From Streptomyces griseofuscus (lineage in GTDB: Bacteria > Actinomycetota > Actinomycetes > Streptomycetales > Streptomycetaceae), in the NCBI RefSeq assembly GCF_014673495.1, contig NZ_CP051006.1, positions 1,736,001 through 1,800,000 on the forward strand: a DNA stretch of 64,000 bases. The letters are read 5' to 3'. Positions 52,500-60,421 of this stretch are shown here, in pieces. The stretch's first letter is position 1. Each line of letters begins with the position of its first letter. The notes beneath the pieces are model-generated. The model saw nothing but the letters and a program-made list of their open reading frames with translations. It did no database searches and was not told where the DNA came from. The translations under genes and the position numbers were made by a program.

Positions 52500-54295
52500 G
52501 CGCCCACCACCACGTCCAGTCCCCCGCCACCACGCCGGGCGACGACGCCGACCTCGCGCGATGGGACGACGACGGCGCCCCGCCCGCGCAACCCCGTTCC
52601 TCCCCGGCCGCGTGGCTGCGCGTGGGAGCCGAACTCGGCGATCGGCTGGTCGCCCTCTCCGGCCGCCAGGACCTCCTCGTCACCTGCCGCCCCGGCACGC
52701 GCAGCGGCGCACCGGCCGCGTTCTTCCCCACGCTGGGCGAGGTCGAGTTCGACGCCGGCCTGTTCGCCCCGCTGAAGCCCCACGAGGTCCATCCGCGGAT
52801 CGTGGGCGACGAGGAGCGGTATCCCGCCGCCTGGGGAGTGTTCGTCCACGAAGCCGCGCACGCGGCCCACTCCGTCTGGACGGCGCCTGCCGGAGCGGAC
52901 CCCCGTGTCGTCGAGGCCGCGCTCCTGCTGGAGGAGAGCCGTGTCGAAGGCGCACACCTGATCACGCGGCCCACGGACCGCACGTACCTGCGCACCAGTG
53001 CCCGAACCCTGGTCATGCCCGACATCGCCCACCCCACCTTCCAGGGCGTCGAGCAGGCCGCCGCCGTGGCGGCCCTGGTCCTCGGCCGCCGTGACGTCGG
53101 CATCCTGGACGCCGGCGAGACCCGGGCCGTCGCCGATCTGTGCGAAAAGGTGCTGGGCGCAGACCTGCTGGCCGCACTCACGCGCATCTGGACCGCAGCC
53201 CACCAGTGCGCCGACCACGACGCCACGACCATGCTCGCGCACGCTCAAAAATGGTGCGACGCTCTGGACACCGCGGCCCCCGCCCTGCCCGTGCCGGAGA
53301 ACCTCACCGATCTGCTGTCCGGCGCCGTGGGGGTCGTCATGGACCACGCGGCAGCCACCGACGCCGCCGACCTTGCGGCACAGGCCGCAGCGACCAACGC
53401 CATGGCCGCGCGGTCCAAGGCGCAGGCTCAGGACCGCGCCGAGCGGGCCGGCCAGCGACGCAGAGCCGCCGCCACCGCCAAGTCGGTCTTCAACGCCCGT
53501 GGCACCACCGTCACCCCCGACGGCACACCGGCGCCCTACGGCAACCCGGTCACCGGCACCCGCAGGCCCACCGCCGCCGAGCAGAGTGCCGCCGCGCGCC
53601 TGAGCCGCGCCCTGCGTGCCGCCGCCTACCGCGAGCGGACCGAGGAGCGGACCACCAGCCCCACCCCGCCCGGCCGCCTCAACATGCGCGCGGCCCTCGC
53701 CCGCGACGCTCAGCGCGCGGCCGGGTCGGTCCCTACCGCGGAACCGTTCACCCACACCCGCCGCCGGAACTCCCCCACCCCGCCGCTGCGTGTGGGTATC
53801 GCCGTCGACGTCTCCGGCTCCATGCGTGCCGCCTGCGCGCCCGTCGCGTCCGCTGCCTGGATCGTGGCACGCGCAGCAGCCCTGACCGACCCCGACTCCC
53901 TTACCGCCACCATCGCCTACGACAGGCACCTGACCGCGCTGATCCGGCCCACCCACCGGGCGCCAGAGCGCGTGACGACGTTCGATGCCAACGGCGGCCA
54001 CCACAACCTCGGCGACGCCATCGACGCACTCGACCACGGCCTCGAACTCAACCGCCCCGGCGCCGGCCGCCTCCTCGTGATCGTCACCGACGCCCGGTAC
54101 GGCAGCGACGAAACCGCTCAAGCCGTCACCCGCGTCAAGCAGCTCACGACCGCCGGCTGCGCCGTACTCCAACTCACCCTCACCGCGAAGTCCCACCACT
54201 TGCCGGGGACCACCTTGCTGCACCTGTCCCAGCCCTCCAGCGCTCCCGTCGCCATCGCCAAGGCGGCCACAGACGCCATCCGCAGGACACGCTGA
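52496..54295 (+). CDS. VWA-domain protein with HEAAH metallopeptidase-like motif
   Basis: A 599-residue protein. An N-terminal domain of about 280 residues contains YPAAWGVFVHEAAHAAHSVW, which matches the zinc-metallopeptidase HExxH pattern, followed by VEAALLLEESRVEGAHLITR where a third ligand could lie. A charged coil (ARSKAQAQDRAERAGQRRRA) leads to a C-terminal VWA domain: RVGIAVDVSGSMRAACAPVA (MIDAS DxSxS), ANGGHHNLGDAIDALDH and LLVIVTDARYGSDE. Partner of the MoxR ATPase. In characterised MoxR-VWA pairs the ATPase remodels a target held by the VWA protein; here the added protease-like domain suggests regulated proteolysis. Confidence 0.85.
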   Translation: MSAHHHVQSPATTPGDDADLARWDDDGAPPAQPRSSPAAWLRVGAELGDRLVALSGRQDLLVTCRPGTRSGAPAAFFPTLGEVEFDAGLFAPLKPHEVHPRIVGDEERYPAAWGVFVHEAAHAAHSVWTAPAGADPRVVEAALLLEESRVEGAHLITRPTDRTYLRTSARTLVMPDIAHPTFQGVEQAAAVAALVLGRRDVGILDAGETRAVADLCEKVLGADLLAALTRIWTAAHQCADHDATTMLAHAQKWCDALDTAAPALPVPENLTDLLSGAVGVVMDHAAATDAADLAAQAAATNAMAARSKAQAQDRAERAGQRRRAAATAKSVFNARGTTVTPDGTPAPYGNPVTGTRRPTAAEQSAAARLSRALRAAAYRERTEERTTSPTPPGRLNMRAALARDAQRAAGSVPTAEPFTHTRRRNSPTPPLRVGIAVDVSGSMRAACAPVASAAWIVARAAALTDPDSLTATIAYDRHLTALIRPTHRAPERVTTFDANGGHHNLGDAIDALDHGLELNRPGAGRLLVIVTDARYGSDETAQAVTRVKQLTTAGCAVLQLTLTAKSHHLPGTTLLHLSQPSSAPVAIAKAATDAIRRTR

Positions 54296-54529
54296 GACGA
54301 CGCAGAAGGCGGAAGCGTCCCCGAGACCACCGCCAAGCACTCCAACGGCTCCCTGCACTCACCACCGCCCGACCAACCAGCAGCCCGATCACGAGCGCGG
54401 CACGCACGGAGACCGTTGGTCGTCCCCTTTCCTCCCATCTGCTGCACGCCCTGACGTTTCAGTCAGTCCGTCCCAGCGCGCCGCTGGCGCCCCTCCCGGC
54501 CTGCAGCCCGCCGAACCCCTTGGACCACC

Positions 54530-55132
54530 GTGTCTCTTCTGGACTTTCCCGATGTATTCATCGGGTCCACCGACGACGGACACACCTTCGTCGTCCTCAA
54601 CCGTCGCATCCGCGACGCCGATCTGCTGCTTACCGAGGCCGGCTTCCTCCCCCGTGAACACCTCGGCCGCAGGCTCTACCTGCTGCCACCGGGCACCGCG
54701 CAGGAGGCACACGAGCGCGCCGGAATGGCGATGTACGGGCTCCTAGCCCACACACACGACCTCATCGACCTTTCCTGGACGACACGCTGGAGCCCCGACC
54801 ATCGGGCAGTCGACCCAGACCTTCACTTCCAGTTCGGTGACGGCACCGTTGCGGTGACCGCCAAGACCACCAGCGCCCGTTCGCTCCTGGAGCAGCACGG
54901 CTTCGCACCCACGGCAGGCGGCTCGCTCTACCGCCCGCAGGAGGGGCTGGACGAGCGCGGACTGCTCGGCATCGTCACGGCTGCCGAGGCGCACGCATAC
55001 GCCCACGGTCTCAGCGCGCGCGTCCAGCTCGGCATCCCCACACCAGCCGACATCCCCGCCAGCGCCCGTCGCCGCCCGACTGCTGGCACCGGCCCGCAGA
55101 CCACGCCCTCGGTCCGTCGCCGCACCCGCTGA
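54530..55132 (+). CDS. GF-repeat family protein with two copies
   Basis: A 200-residue protein. Copy one: VVLNRRIRDADLLLTEAGFL, RRLYLLPPGTAQEAHERAGM, then YGLLAHTHDLIDLSW. Copy two: TSARSLLEQHGFAPTAGGSL, YRPQEGLDERGLL, AHAYAHGLSARVQLG. The duplication defines the unit as about 75 residues. GTG start. The preceding 54,296-54,529 (about 230 nt) contains no gene I can support. Confidence 0.7.
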   Translation: MSLLDFPDVFIGSTDDGHTFVVLNRRIRDADLLLTEAGFLPREHLGRRLYLLPPGTAQEAHERAGMAMYGLLAHTHDLIDLSWTTRWSPDHRAVDPDLHFQFGDGTVAVTAKTTSARSLLEQHGFAPTAGGSLYRPQEGLDERGLLGIVTAAEAHAYAHGLSARVQLGIPTPADIPASARRRPTAGTGPQTTPSVRRRTR

Positions 55133-55173
55133 CGACCTTCGCAGACGCCATCACCGCCATCCGAGGAGTTACC

Positions 55174-55734
55174 ACGTCCTCCGACACCCCCACCGTGCAT
55201 GCTCTCGCCCGCGCTCTCGCTGACCAGCTCCACCCCGGTGCCGCTCCCCGAGACGTGACCGTCAGCTTCGGTGCCCGCCGTCAAGCCCCCATCGAATACC
55301 GCAGCCGAGGTCGGGGTGGGCCCGTGACGGTCTACGCCCAGGCACTGCACGCCGCCCTCTACGGCCTCCCCACGCAAGACGAGCCGTTGCCCGCCGCCTT
55401 GGACGCGCTGCTGCAGGCCACGCACACCGCGACCGCCCCGGAGCAGAAGACCGCAGTCCTGCGGCAGGTCGCCGAGCAGCTGCGCAATGCCGCCGAGATC
55501 ATCCAGCGCTACCAGTACCGAGCCCAATGGGACCGGCTCCCCGACGACGTCGCCAAGCAGCTCGCTGACGCCCACGACCAGGCCCAGCAGATCGCCCAGG
55601 CCCTCGACCGGGTGGCTCCCGCCTTCAGCAGCCCGCCCACCGCGGACAACGCACCCGGCCAGCAGCCCACTCACGGCCGGAACGCCAGCGCTCCGGTGCC
55701 CTCCCCGACTTCACCGGCCGCACGCCACCGCTGA
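55174..55734 (+). CDS. Hypothetical protein, possible ACG start
   Basis: A 186-residue protein: HALARALADQLHPGAAPRDV, TVYAQALHAALYGLPTQDEP, RQVAEQLRNAAEIIQRYQYR, AQQIAQALDRVAPAF, then a Pro tail. ACG at 55,174 is 5 nt after GAGGAG; the GTG at 55,195 has no ribosome-binding site but would lose only seven residues. Family not recognised. Confidence 0.6.
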   Translation, partial: TSSDTPTVHALARALADQLHPGAAPRDVTVSFGARRQAPIEYRSRGRGGPVTVYAQALHAALYGLPTQDEPLPAALDALLQATHTATAPEQKTAVLRQVAEQLRNAAEIIQRYQYRAQWDRLPDDVAKQLADAHDQAQQIAQALDRVAPAFSSPPTADNAPGQQPTHGRNASAPVPSPTSPAARHR

Positions 55735-55771
55735 CCTGCAGCGACAGCCCGCCTGCCGAGAAAGGCACCCC

Positions 55772-56569
55772 CTGGCCACCACTGATTCCCTTCGCACCAT
55801 CCTGGCCCAACCCCCATGCGCGCTGGGCGTGTTCGTTCCCGCCGGATTGTGCCCACCTCACGTCGAGCGCCGTCAGCTCGACCAGATCGCACGGGCAGGT
55901 GCCGACCTGTTCGAGGTCGGCCTCGCCCACCATGACGCCAGCCTCGACGGACCCGTCATCCAGGCGGCCTACCGCCGCGCCCTGCAGCACGCGAACGTCT
56001 TCGACCATACGGTCCGCACGGTCGAGCATGCCGCGCGCCTGCGGCCGACCGTCGTCATGACCTACTGGGAACCCGTCGGCCGACACGGCCCCGAGCGCCT
56101 GGCCCATCTGTTCGCCGACGCCGGTGCCGCCGGCGTGATGGTCGTCGACCTGCCCGACCACCAGGCAGCCCGCTGGCAGGACGCAGCGAAGTCCGCGAAC
56201 CTTCACACCCCACGCCTCGTCCCGCGCCACAGCGCTGACACCGACCTCGCCAGGGTGATCGCCGGCGCGTCGGGATGGCTCTACGCGCCCGCAAGCACGG
56301 CTCCCACCGGCTACCGCGGGCCGCTCGACATCCCGGCTCTCGCCGACTTCACCGAGCGCCTGCGCGCCGCGAGCCCCCTGTCCGTGGTCTCGGGCGTAGG
56401 GATTTCCACCCCCGCCCCCGCGGCACGCGTCGCTCCGCTGGTGGATGCCGTCGTCATCGGCACCCCCGTCGTCCGCGCCCTGACCACCGACCCCGAGCGG
56501 GCACCAGCATTGACCGCCGCGTTCGCCCAGGCCCTCAACCTGCACACCGTCATGGAGACCCGTGCCTGA
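55772..56569 (+). CDS. Standalone tryptophan synthase alpha-chain homologue, CTG start
   Basis: A 265-residue TIM-barrel protein: LGVFVPAGLCPPHVERRQLD, ADLFEVGLAHHDASLDGPVI, RPTVVMTYWEPVGRHGPERL, GVMVVDLPDHQAARWQDAA, GWLYAPASTAPTGYRGPLDI, SVVSGVGISTPAPAARVA, VVIGTPVVRAL. The Glu of FEVG and Asp of LDGP are the TrpA catalytic acids, and GYRGPLD and GVGIST are the phosphate-binding loops. TrpA cleaves indole-3-glycerol phosphate to indole and glyceraldehyde-3-phosphate; no trpB or trpC is nearby, so it may act alone. CTG at 55,772 lies 6 nt after AAAGG; the first usable alternative would truncate strand one. Confidence 0.8.
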   Translation: MATTDSLRTILAQPPCALGVFVPAGLCPPHVERRQLDQIARAGADLFEVGLAHHDASLDGPVIQAAYRRALQHANVFDHTVRTVEHAARLRPTVVMTYWEPVGRHGPERLAHLFADAGAAGVMVVDLPDHQAARWQDAAKSANLHTPRLVPRHSADTDLARVIAGASGWLYAPASTAPTGYRGPLDIPALADFTERLRAASPLSVVSGVGISTPAPAARVAPLVDAVVIGTPVVRALTTDPERAPALTAAFAQALNLHTVMETRA

Positions 56570-57005
56570 CCCCATCAACCCGGCCCTGGCCCGGATCACG
56601 GCCGACGCGTTCACGCTGCGCCGGGCCCTGCGCGCCCGCCCCGCCGAACAGGCGCACACTCTGGCCGCTCGGATCACCGAGGCCCAGCAACTCGCTGGCA
56701 CCGCCCTGCGGCTGTTCCTCGACCTAGCCCCGCACGCGGCGCAGTCTTCGCCCACGGACCTGCTGCTCCTTGACCGAGTCGCGCAGATCGCCAAGGCCGC
56801 CCAGGACGCGGGCGCCGAACTGACCGCAGCCCTTGCCCGCGCCGTAGAGAACCGCCGCCGCCAAGCCGACGCCAGATCAGGACGGGTCGTCCTGGTCGGC
56901 CCGTCACCACAGCAGTTCATCGAGTCGGCCGTCGACCTCCTCGACCGCATCCCAGCCCTCTACCACGCCATATCCCGCGACCGGCTGATTTCCTTCATCC
57001 GCTGA
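56562..57005 (+). CDS. Hypothetical helical protein
   Basis: A 147-residue helical protein: NPALARITADAFTLRRALRA, RITEAQQLAGTALRLFLDLA, IAKAAQDAGAELTAALARAV, FIESAVDLLDRIPALYHAIS. The GTG overlaps the end of the trpA homologue by eight bases, so the two are coupled. No family recognised. Confidence 0.65.
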   Translation: MPDPINPALARITADAFTLRRALRARPAEQAHTLAARITEAQQLAGTALRLFLDLAPHAAQSSPTDLLLLDRVAQIAKAAQDAGAELTAALARAVENRRRQADARSGRVVLVGPSPQQFIESAVDLLDRIPALYHAISRDRLISFIR

Positions 57006-57059
57006 TGCATCGGCGGCAATTAGGGCACACCCCAATTCCCCCACCCCTCAGGACAGACC

Positions 57060-57983
57060 ATCTCAGACCAGCCCCAATTCCGCGCCCTTTCCCTCGGTGC
57101 GGGAGTTCAATCCAGCACGCTCCTCACCCTGTCAGCCGAGGGCGTTCTCCCGAGAGTCGACTACGCGATTTTCGCCGACACCGGATGGGAGCCCGAAGCG
57201 GTTTATGCACACCTCGACCGCCTGGAAGAACAGATAGCCGCGCCCGCCGGTATACCCGTGCTCCGCGTGTCGGCCGGAAATATCCGCGACGACGCCCTGA
57301 ACCCGGATCACCGCTTCGCGTCCATGCCGCTCCACATCCTCAATCAGGACGGGCGCCCCGGAATGCCCCGGCGGCAGTGCACCGGCGAATATAAGGTAAA
57401 GCCAATCAAGCAGAAGGTTCGCGAACTACTCGGCTATCCTTATCCGGCCCGCGTCCCGAGGGGCGTTTTCGTCGAGCAGTGGGTAGGAATATCCACGGAT
57501 GAATTCCACCGCGCTAAGGACGCGGACGTCAAGTACATGCGTAACCGGCACCCCCTCCTGGACATGTCCTGGAGCAGAGCCGACTGCGTGCGCTATCTGA
57601 CCTCGCTCGGACTCGCCGACACCCCGAAATCGAGCTGTCTGGGATGCCCGTTCCACGAGAATGCGCAGTGGCGGCATATCAGGGACACCTCGCCGTCCGA
57701 GTGGGCGGACGTCGTCGAATTCGACGCGGCCATCCGGCAGGGCAATGCCCGTGCCAATGCGTCGAGCAGCAGGCTGCTCGGCGAGGCGTTCCTGCACCGC
57801 TCCCGGGTGCCACTCGACCAGGCGCCGATCGACGACGTCACCGCCGCCGAGCAGGCCGCCCTGCGGATCAGCGCGGACGATGCCGACGTCCTGGAGAACG
57901 GTGTCGAGGACGGCTGTTCGCCCTGGGCGTGCCGCGGCGACGCCGACGCGCTGACGCAGGACGACTTCGGGCTGGCCACGTGA
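57060..57983 (+). CDS. PAPS-reductase/PP-loop family protein, ATC start
   Basis: A 307-residue protein. The PP-loop-like N-terminus is FRALSLGAGVQSSTLLTLSA, followed by VDYAIFADTGWEPEAVYAHL. RRQCTGEYKVKPIKQKVREL and WVGISTDEFHRAKDADVKYM follow, and then SSCLGCPFHENAQWRHIRDT, whose Cys pair plus the earlier CTGEYK could hold a metal or an iron-sulphur cluster. The family is broad (sulphur transfer and nucleotidyl chemistry). No ATG, GTG, TTG or CTG precedes the PP-loop in frame; ATC at 57,060, 6 nt after AGGA, gives 'SDQPQFRALSLG', the usual N-terminus. Overlaps the methyltransferase by four bases. Confidence 0.75.
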   Translation: MSDQPQFRALSLGAGVQSSTLLTLSAEGVLPRVDYAIFADTGWEPEAVYAHLDRLEEQIAAPAGIPVLRVSAGNIRDDALNPDHRFASMPLHILNQDGRPGMPRRQCTGEYKVKPIKQKVRELLGYPYPARVPRGVFVEQWVGISTDEFHRAKDADVKYMRNRHPLLDMSWSRADCVRYLTSLGLADTPKSSCLGCPFHENAQWRHIRDTSPSEWADVVEFDAAIRQGNARANASSSRLLGEAFLHRSRVPLDQAPIDDVTAAEQAALRISADDADVLENGVEDGCSPWACRGDADALTQDDFGLAT

Positions 57984-59236
57984 TACTCGACCTCTTCGCG
58001 GGGCCGGGCGGCTGGAGCAGGGCACTGCAACTTCTGGGCGTGCGCGACGTCGGGCTGGAATGGGACCCGTTGGCGTGCAGGACCCGTGCCGCGGCAGGGC
58101 AGTTGACCATCCGGTGCGACGTGGCGCGGTATCCGACCTGGCCGTTCATCGGCCGCACCCGCGGTGTGATCGCTTCGCCGCCGTGTCAGGCGTGGAGCAT
58201 GGCCGGCAAGCGTCTCGGCTTGCTCGACCAGCCGCTGGTGCACGCGGCGGTCGAGGACCTGGCCGCCGGGCGTGACACCCGCGAACGCCTCCTGGCCGCC
58301 TGCCGCGATGAGCGCTCCCTGCTCGCCGCCGAGCCGATGCGCTACCTGTATGCGCTGAACACGGTCGGCGAGCCCGACTGGGTGGCCATGGAGGAAGTAC
58401 CGGACGTGCTGCCCTTGTGGAAGCAGTACGCGGCCGTCCTGCGCGCCTGGGGGTTCTCCGTCTGGTGCGGGATCCTCAACGCGGCCGACTTCGGCGTCCC
58501 GCAGACCAGGAAGCGAGCGATCCTCCTGGCCTCCCGCCTCCGTACGGCGCAGCCGCCCACGCCCACACACGCCCGGCTCGCCGAGCCCGAATCGCTGTTC
58601 GGTCCGGGCCGTGCCCGCTGGGTCAGCATGGCCGAAGCTCTGGGGTGGGGGGCGACCGACCGGCCCGTCCCCACTGTCTGCGCGGGCGGCGGGCCCGGCG
58701 GCGGCCCCGAACCGTTCCCGTCAGGCTCCCGCAAGACGCTGTCCGATGCCCGGGAACGCGGCACCTGGATGCCCCGGCCGGACGGAGTGGTCTGGCAGTC
58801 CCGCCCCGAAGGCGCGGGACGGGAGGCCCGGCACAGCACTCGCGACAACCGGGCCGACGCTCCCGCGCCCACGGCCCACCGCTGGTCCTGGTCCCTGCGC
58901 AACAGCAACCAGGCCAACGCCACCGTCCGTCCGCTGTCCGAACCGGCCGGCACGCTGTTCTTCGGGCATCGCGCGAACGAGTGCACCTGGGTCGCCGAGC
59001 CCGCCACACCGCCGGCCGAAGAAGCCGATGCGCCGGCCGTTCCCGAGCCGATCCGGATCACCGCCCGCGAGGCCGGCCTCCTGCAGACCTTCCCCGCCGA
59101 CTACCCCTGGGCCGGCAACAAGGGCCAGCAGTTCTCCCAGATCGGCAACGCCGTACCGCCGCTGCTCGCCGGCCACCTCCTCGCCCCGCACCTCGGCGTC
59201 ACCCTCGACCCCGACGACTTCACCCTCGCCGCCTGA
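57980..59236 (+). CDS. DNA (cytosine-5) methyltransferase
   Basis: A 418-residue enzyme: MILDLFAGPGGWSRALQLLG (motif I), GVIASPPCQAWSMAGKRLG (motif IV, catalytic Cys), WVAMEEVPDVLPLWKQYAA (motif VI, here EEV rather than ENV), FGVPQTRKRAILLAS (motif VIII), a target-recognition region, and QQFSQIGNAVPPLLAGHLLA (motifs IX-X). GTG overlaps the PAPS-reductase-like stop (GTGA), so the two are made together. No restriction endonuclease is adjacent. It may be an anti-restriction or self-marking methylase. Confidence 0.9.
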   Translation: MILDLFAGPGGWSRALQLLGVRDVGLEWDPLACRTRAAAGQLTIRCDVARYPTWPFIGRTRGVIASPPCQAWSMAGKRLGLLDQPLVHAAVEDLAAGRDTRERLLAACRDERSLLAAEPMRYLYALNTVGEPDWVAMEEVPDVLPLWKQYAAVLRAWGFSVWCGILNAADFGVPQTRKRAILLASRLRTAQPPTPTHARLAEPESLFGPGRARWVSMAEALGWGATDRPVPTVCAGGGPGGGPEPFPSGSRKTLSDARERGTWMPRPDGVVWQSRPEGAGREARHSTRDNRADAPAPTAHRWSWSLRNSNQANATVRPLSEPAGTLFFGHRANECTWVAEPATPPAEEADAPAVPEPIRITAREAGLLQTFPADYPWAGNKGQQFSQIGNAVPPLLAGHLLAPHLGVTLDPDDFTLAA

Positions 59237-60357
59237 TGCCCCACACCCACGAACCCCACGAAGACGACCTCGACACCGTCCCACCGCCCCAGCCGGTGTT
59301 CCACGTCGAGCAGGCCCTCCTGGGGGCCCTCCTCCTCGAACCGCACCACCTGGACGACGTGAGCGGCATCACCGCCGACTCGTTCTCCACCGCCGCACAC
59401 ACCGCCCTGTACGCGGCGATCAGCACGGTGCCGCGGCCCGACCCCGCCGAGCACGCGAAGAACACCACGTGGCTCGACCGCGTGCTCGCCACGGCTCGGA
59501 AGCAGGCGCGCGGGCTGACTGCTCCCTACCTGCACGCCCTCGTCCAGGTCTGCCCCTGGCCCCGCCACGCCCCCGCCTACGCCCGGATGGTCGAGGCGGA
59601 GCACGCCCGCCGCCGCCTACAGTCGGGCGCCGAACGCCTCGTCCACACCGTCCACGACGTCACCCTCCCTCAACCTGTCCAGACGGTGCTCGGTGAGGCC
59701 GACGCGCTCGCTGCGGTCGTGGACGACGTCGCCAACCGCTTCCCGCCCCGCGCAGGCGTGCTGCCTCGCACCACGGAACCGCCACCCACCGCATCCGCCT
59801 CCGCCTCCGCAGAGGCTGCCGAAGAGGAGCAGCTGCTGCTTGCGACCGCCACGGCCTACCCGTCAGACATAGAAGCCGTCCGGTGGCTGCTCCCCGGCGA
59901 CCTCACCTTGCCGCTGCACGCCGGCCTGTGGCAGTGCCTGACCACCCTCGCCCGCCGCCGCGAGCCGGTCGACCCCGTCACCGTCCTGTGGGAAGCCCAG
60001 CAGCGCGGCCTGCTCAACGACGGCAGTGAACCAGACGAGGTCCTGCACATGCTGGCCGAACCCGCCGGATCCGTCGAACACTGGGGCGAGCGGACCCTGC
60101 AGCGCTCCCTCCTGGCCACGGCCGAGCACACCGGACGGCGCATCGAGGCGTACGCCGGCGACCCGGCGAACACCCCGTTCCAGCTCGTCGTCGGCGCCCG
60201 CCGCGCCCTCGCCGACATCGCCGCCGTCCGCACCCGCTGGCAGCAGGCCACCGGAGCCGTTCCGTCACCGCGGCGGCAACCGGCGTCCACCGCCCGCGCC
60301 GGCCCGCCGACCACCACGGCCGCACACGCCGCCCGGTCCACACGAGCAACCCGATGA
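59236..60357 (+). CDS. Protein with two DnaB N-terminal-like domains, no helicase motor
   Basis: A 373-residue protein. Domain one (about 20-120): VFHVEQALLGALLLEPHHLD, ITADSFSTAAHTALYAAIST. Domain two (about 195-300): EEEQLLLATATAYPSDIEAV, LPGDLTLPLHAGLWQCLTTL, RREPVDPVTVLWEAQQRGLL. Both follow the DnaB-N pattern ('E..lLGalL ... F....H..ly..i..l......id...v'). No P-loop is present. Such proteins could bind primase or load a host helicase on the plasmid. ATG overlaps the methyltransferase stop; a perfect hairpin follows. Confidence 0.8.
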   Translation: MPHTHEPHEDDLDTVPPPQPVFHVEQALLGALLLEPHHLDDVSGITADSFSTAAHTALYAAISTVPRPDPAEHAKNTTWLDRVLATARKQARGLTAPYLHALVQVCPWPRHAPAYARMVEAEHARRRLQSGAERLVHTVHDVTLPQPVQTVLGEADALAAVVDDVANRFPPRAGVLPRTTEPPPTASASASAEAAEEEQLLLATATAYPSDIEAVRWLLPGDLTLPLHAGLWQCLTTLARRREPVDPVTVLWEAQQRGLLNDGSEPDEVLHMLAEPAGSVEHWGERTLQRSLLATAEHTGRRIEAYAGDPANTPFQLVVGARRALADIAAVRTRWQQATGAVPSPRRQPASTARAGPPTTTAAHAARSTRATR

Positions 60358-60367
60358 CTCCGAGCAC

Positions 60368-60401
60368 GCCGGTGGCCGGACCTCAAGGTCCGGCCACCGG
60401 C
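60368..60401 (+). terminator. Perfect 15-bp hairpin after the DnaB-N gene
   Basis: GCCGGTGGCCGGACC (60,368-60,382), loop TCAA, GGTCCGGCCACCGGC (60,387-60,401). It starts 11 nt after the stop codon and probably ends the long rightward transcript. Unlike the three GCAACATAG hairpins in sequence. Confidence 0.7.
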
Positions 60402-60421
60402 AGAACAGTTGAGACGCCCAC

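Noticed and set aside
52280..54358. 692-codon leftward open frame
   Set aside because: Antisense to the VWA protein whose MIDAS and HEAAH motifs are clear; the reverse translation is Gly/Arg-rich noise.
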